This document shows, in pieces, positions 61,578-64,000 of a stretch of DNA of 64,000 bases. The stretch lies in assembly GCA_009792885.1 (NCBI GenBank), contig WMCF01000030.1, positions 4,876,891 through 4,940,890 on the forward strand, given 5' to 3'. How positions within the stretch are numbered: the first letter of the stretch is position 1; every line of letters begins with the position of its first letter. The notes below the pieces were generated by a model. It saw only the letters and a list, made by a program, of their open reading frames with translations, was not told the DNA's origin and did not search any database. Origin of the DNA: Eremophila alpestris peregrina (taxonomy: Eukaryota; Chordata; Aves; Passeriformes; Alaudidae). Made by a program: the position numbers and the translations under genes.

Positions 61578-64000
61578 CTAGAAAACACAAATTAGAGAAA
61601 TAAAGTAACTTCACAATGAATCATTCTGTTCCATAATATTCTAACCTACAGTATAAAACAAGACCTCTAGAATTTGTGGGAAAAAATGCATTAAGAAACC
61701 AGAAAGTTGACACTCCTGAATAAATCTACATCATTCATCTTAATCAAGGGAAGAATATAAAAATCAGTATCAATGTTATGGTGTATAACTGCCTGAGTCT
61801 GATGGGCTCTTAAGAACATACCAGAGTGCCATTTACAATCCTTAAACCCATAAAGATTCTCCGATCAAATGCAATTTTCTTCCTCTCCTCATTAAATGTT
61901 TATAGCAGAGGAAATCAAGAAATTAGTTAGGGGACTTGTAAAGTATTTCTTGCAGTATTTAATGAAGCTCTCAGACCACTCTTCAACATATGGGATTTGA
62001 AGCCTTACTGGAATTTTTCCGGCAGAATAGAAGTAACAAATTGGAAATGTGTTGTTATGGAAACCAGAAGACAATCTAAAGAGTCCACTTTAGCCAAAAC
62101 TGGTGAGCAAAATTGTTTAACACTTTTGAGATCAAGGTGAATAATATAAACTCTGCAAGGTAAGTCAGAACAAAAAAGATCCAAAGGATTGAGACAGGAG
62201 ACAGAACAAGAAAGAATCCATGATAACGGAAATTTGATTAAGACAAAATAAATGCTGATACATTTAGAAGTGTGCTTATAAATAATGAAGAATACACTTA
62301 ATAAGAATACACTTAAAATGTAGTTTGATTCATTTTTTATGTCAGCAAAATACCCAGAAACAGAAAATTCTCACATTAACGGCAATAGAATTAAATCGTT
62401 TGTTCAGAGTTTATTACAATAACTCAGGGTCTATTTTGAGAATGGACAATCAAGATGAAACTTCTTTTTTCTATTGTTCTGCTTAAAATGAAGGCTCAGG
62501 AGAAAAGCAGACACTGCTCCATTGTGGTGAACACCTCAGTGTCATGGTTGCAGCTGGCCTTTAGCTGCTGGATAAATTTGGCTATGTCAGACTCACAAAC
62601 TCGATCAGCCTAGAAGAAAAACAAGTCCCTGGGTATGGTAAGGGTAGGTTGGATTCAAACCTACACAGCCAATCCCATTTGATCCTAACTGCAGACATAT
62701 CACAGGCCAGAGAGCTGGGCAGTGCTGAAACCTGACCAATCCAAGCCTGGGAAATTTTAAACCTCCATAAAAGGAGGTTCTGAACACTAAACCAGGCTGT
62801 TTATGTGTGACCCTCAGTGAGTTCTGTCCTTTCTGTCTCCAACCAATGACCCCACATAACACCTCAGCACCTTCAGTTTTTGTCAGTGGAAGGATATCAG
62901 TGGCAGAAGCAGGCTGGGAGATACTGGAGGGAACATGGAGCATGCTTCTGTCATGGGGAAGAGCCCAAAGACTATGGATACTATGACACAGAGCTTCTAA
63001 GCTGCAGCTCAGTTGCCATAGTTTCAAGGTCGAGTTCAGTGAACCTGATACTCAGATTTCACTACCTGTGCCTTACAGGCATTTGTCTACCTATTGGAGA
63101 GGTTTGTTCCTCACCCCACTGAAGTGAATGAAGATTCCTCTGTCACACAGAAGATGGCATTTCTTGCTCTTTTTTGTTTTTAATCACGGCAGTTGGATGT
63201 ACAGCTGAAAACAAGAATTCCACTTGGCAAAACAAAAATGCCAAAATGTAGTTTAATTTTGTCTTTGATGATTAGCAAAAGAATTCTAAGAACATTTTTA
63301 AGTGTCTTGTAGAGAGAGAGCAGCGAGACAAGTCTGTGGCCTCCTTTCTTTAATAGTGTGCTCACCTGGCATGCAGGAACAAAACAGGCATTGGCCTTTA
63401 CTGCACTCCCTTGTGTGCTATCGAAACTCAGAACATCTGTGCCATAGAATGAGCTTCTTTTAATCTATCTCTGCAAAGATTAAACCTCTGCCACATATTT
63501 GTAAATAAAAGCAAGGTTTGGATAAAAGTACTGCCCTGGGATTCTCCATGTTTTCTGAACTTTTTAGCACACTTCCTTTTACATTCCTGGTTCCTATCAG
63601 CTAGCACTCATGCAGATGAAACAGGGATATCTTTCAGGTGACATGACAATAGTAATTTCCCATGGATCATTTGGGCATGGCCCTATCTCTGGAGGGTGAA
63701 GGATTCTGCCTTACAGATGTTTATGGACTGATCCCACACAGCCCTAGGCCAGCAAACAGGCACTGGCTTGCATTTATTTCACAATCTAGGCATGGCCAAA
63801 AATGCTCATTCTGTAGGTATGGTTAGAAATATGAAGTGCTCAGTAAAACTCCAAGTAAGGAAATCAAAATCTTTTCAACTCTTTTTTTTCTACAAAGTTT
63901 AGGATTTGGTGTTTCAGCATTTTCTACCTTACTCACTGCATCAAATCTCATAGTTCAACAAATGAATAATCACACAGAATTAAGAAACTCTAAATCCCTT
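61578..64000 (-). other. MYO16: MYO16 intron upstream of the first motor exon (partial)
   Basis: This is the 3' part of the intron that precedes the first exon of the motor domain; it continues beyond the right edge. It ends in a normal acceptor (TAG at the exon boundary). The ankyrin-repeat exons expected upstream in MYO16 are not visible here. An exon-like open island is annotated separately at 62,496-62,609. Between about 62,620 and 63,060 the sequence is richer in GC, with two CCAAT-like motifs and a TATA-like ATAAAAGG near 62,766, which could be an old LTR but is not proven. Nothing recognisable was seen from 63,070 to 64,000. Confidence 0.75.
62496..62609 (-). other. Exon-like open island, unrecognised (37 codons then stop)
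   Basis: On the minus strand a pyrimidine-rich tract ending in CTAG is followed by 37 open codons and a TGA stop. The peptide begins ADRVCESDIAKF and then runs IQQLKASCNHD. It has ordinary protein-like composition, and I do not recognise the family. About 80 bases beyond the stop there is an AATAAA on the same strand (62,410-62,415). The arrangement would suit an alternative last exon or the 3' end of a retrocopy. There is no convincing GT donor in frame and no poly(A) tract after the AATAAA. It does not resemble the MYO16 stretch expected between the ankyrin repeats and the motor domain. Confidence 0.3.

Overview
This 64 kb window is vertebrate nuclear DNA, AT-rich and mostly non-coding. It carries several copies of the LINE CR1, including 3' ends that finish in the CR1-type ATTCTATG tail. 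Together with an amniote-type exon structure this points to a bird; a reptile is less likely. Recurrent short T-run/GGGG/T-run motifs and one LTR-like block would suit a neoavian or songbird genome, but that refinement is inference.

The only protein-coding gene I can support lies on the minus strand. Eleven exons, read from about 61.6 kb down to 2.5 kb, join without a frame break into 1194 coding bases (398 codons). They encode the first half of a myosin motor domain. Wording specific to class XVI myosin, such as KLMPPAPNDDL, SCFIKYFELQF and MDGLSAEEKY, identifies MYO16 (myosin XVI, Myr8/NYAP3). The window starts inside the intron before the motor domain, so the N-terminal ankyrin repeats lie to the right of 64,000. 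It ends just after switch II and the start of the relay helix, so the rest of the motor, the IQ region and the tail lie to the left of position 1. Introns range from 0.6 kb to 24.4 kb; the largest (16,762-41,112) splits the motor domain after the LEKSR exon.

Layout from right to left, in the direction of transcription: 64.0-61.6 kb, intron with an exon-like island of unknown origin; 61.6-58.7 kb, the two first motor exons with CR1 pieces between them; 56.1-47.3 kb, three exons covering the transducer start, P-loop and switch I, with two CR1 copies and an LTR-like block in the intron between the first two; 41.3-41.1 kb, the LEKSR exon; 41.1-16.8 kb, the giant intron; 16.8-11.7 kb, four closely spaced exons; 11.7-2.6 kb, intron with a 1 kb CR1; 2.6-2.5 kb, the switch II exon, whose donor is GC rather than GT.

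Biochemically, the P-loop (GESGSGKT) and switch II (DIFGFE) are canonical. Switch I reads NDYSSCFIK and lacks the usual arginine, which suggests unusual ATPase behaviour. I found no previously undescribed multi-gene system. The points most worth checking are the switch I change, the GC-AG intron, the island at 62.5 kb, a divergent pair of CTCF-like motifs and an oddly recurrent GGGGTTTT motif.
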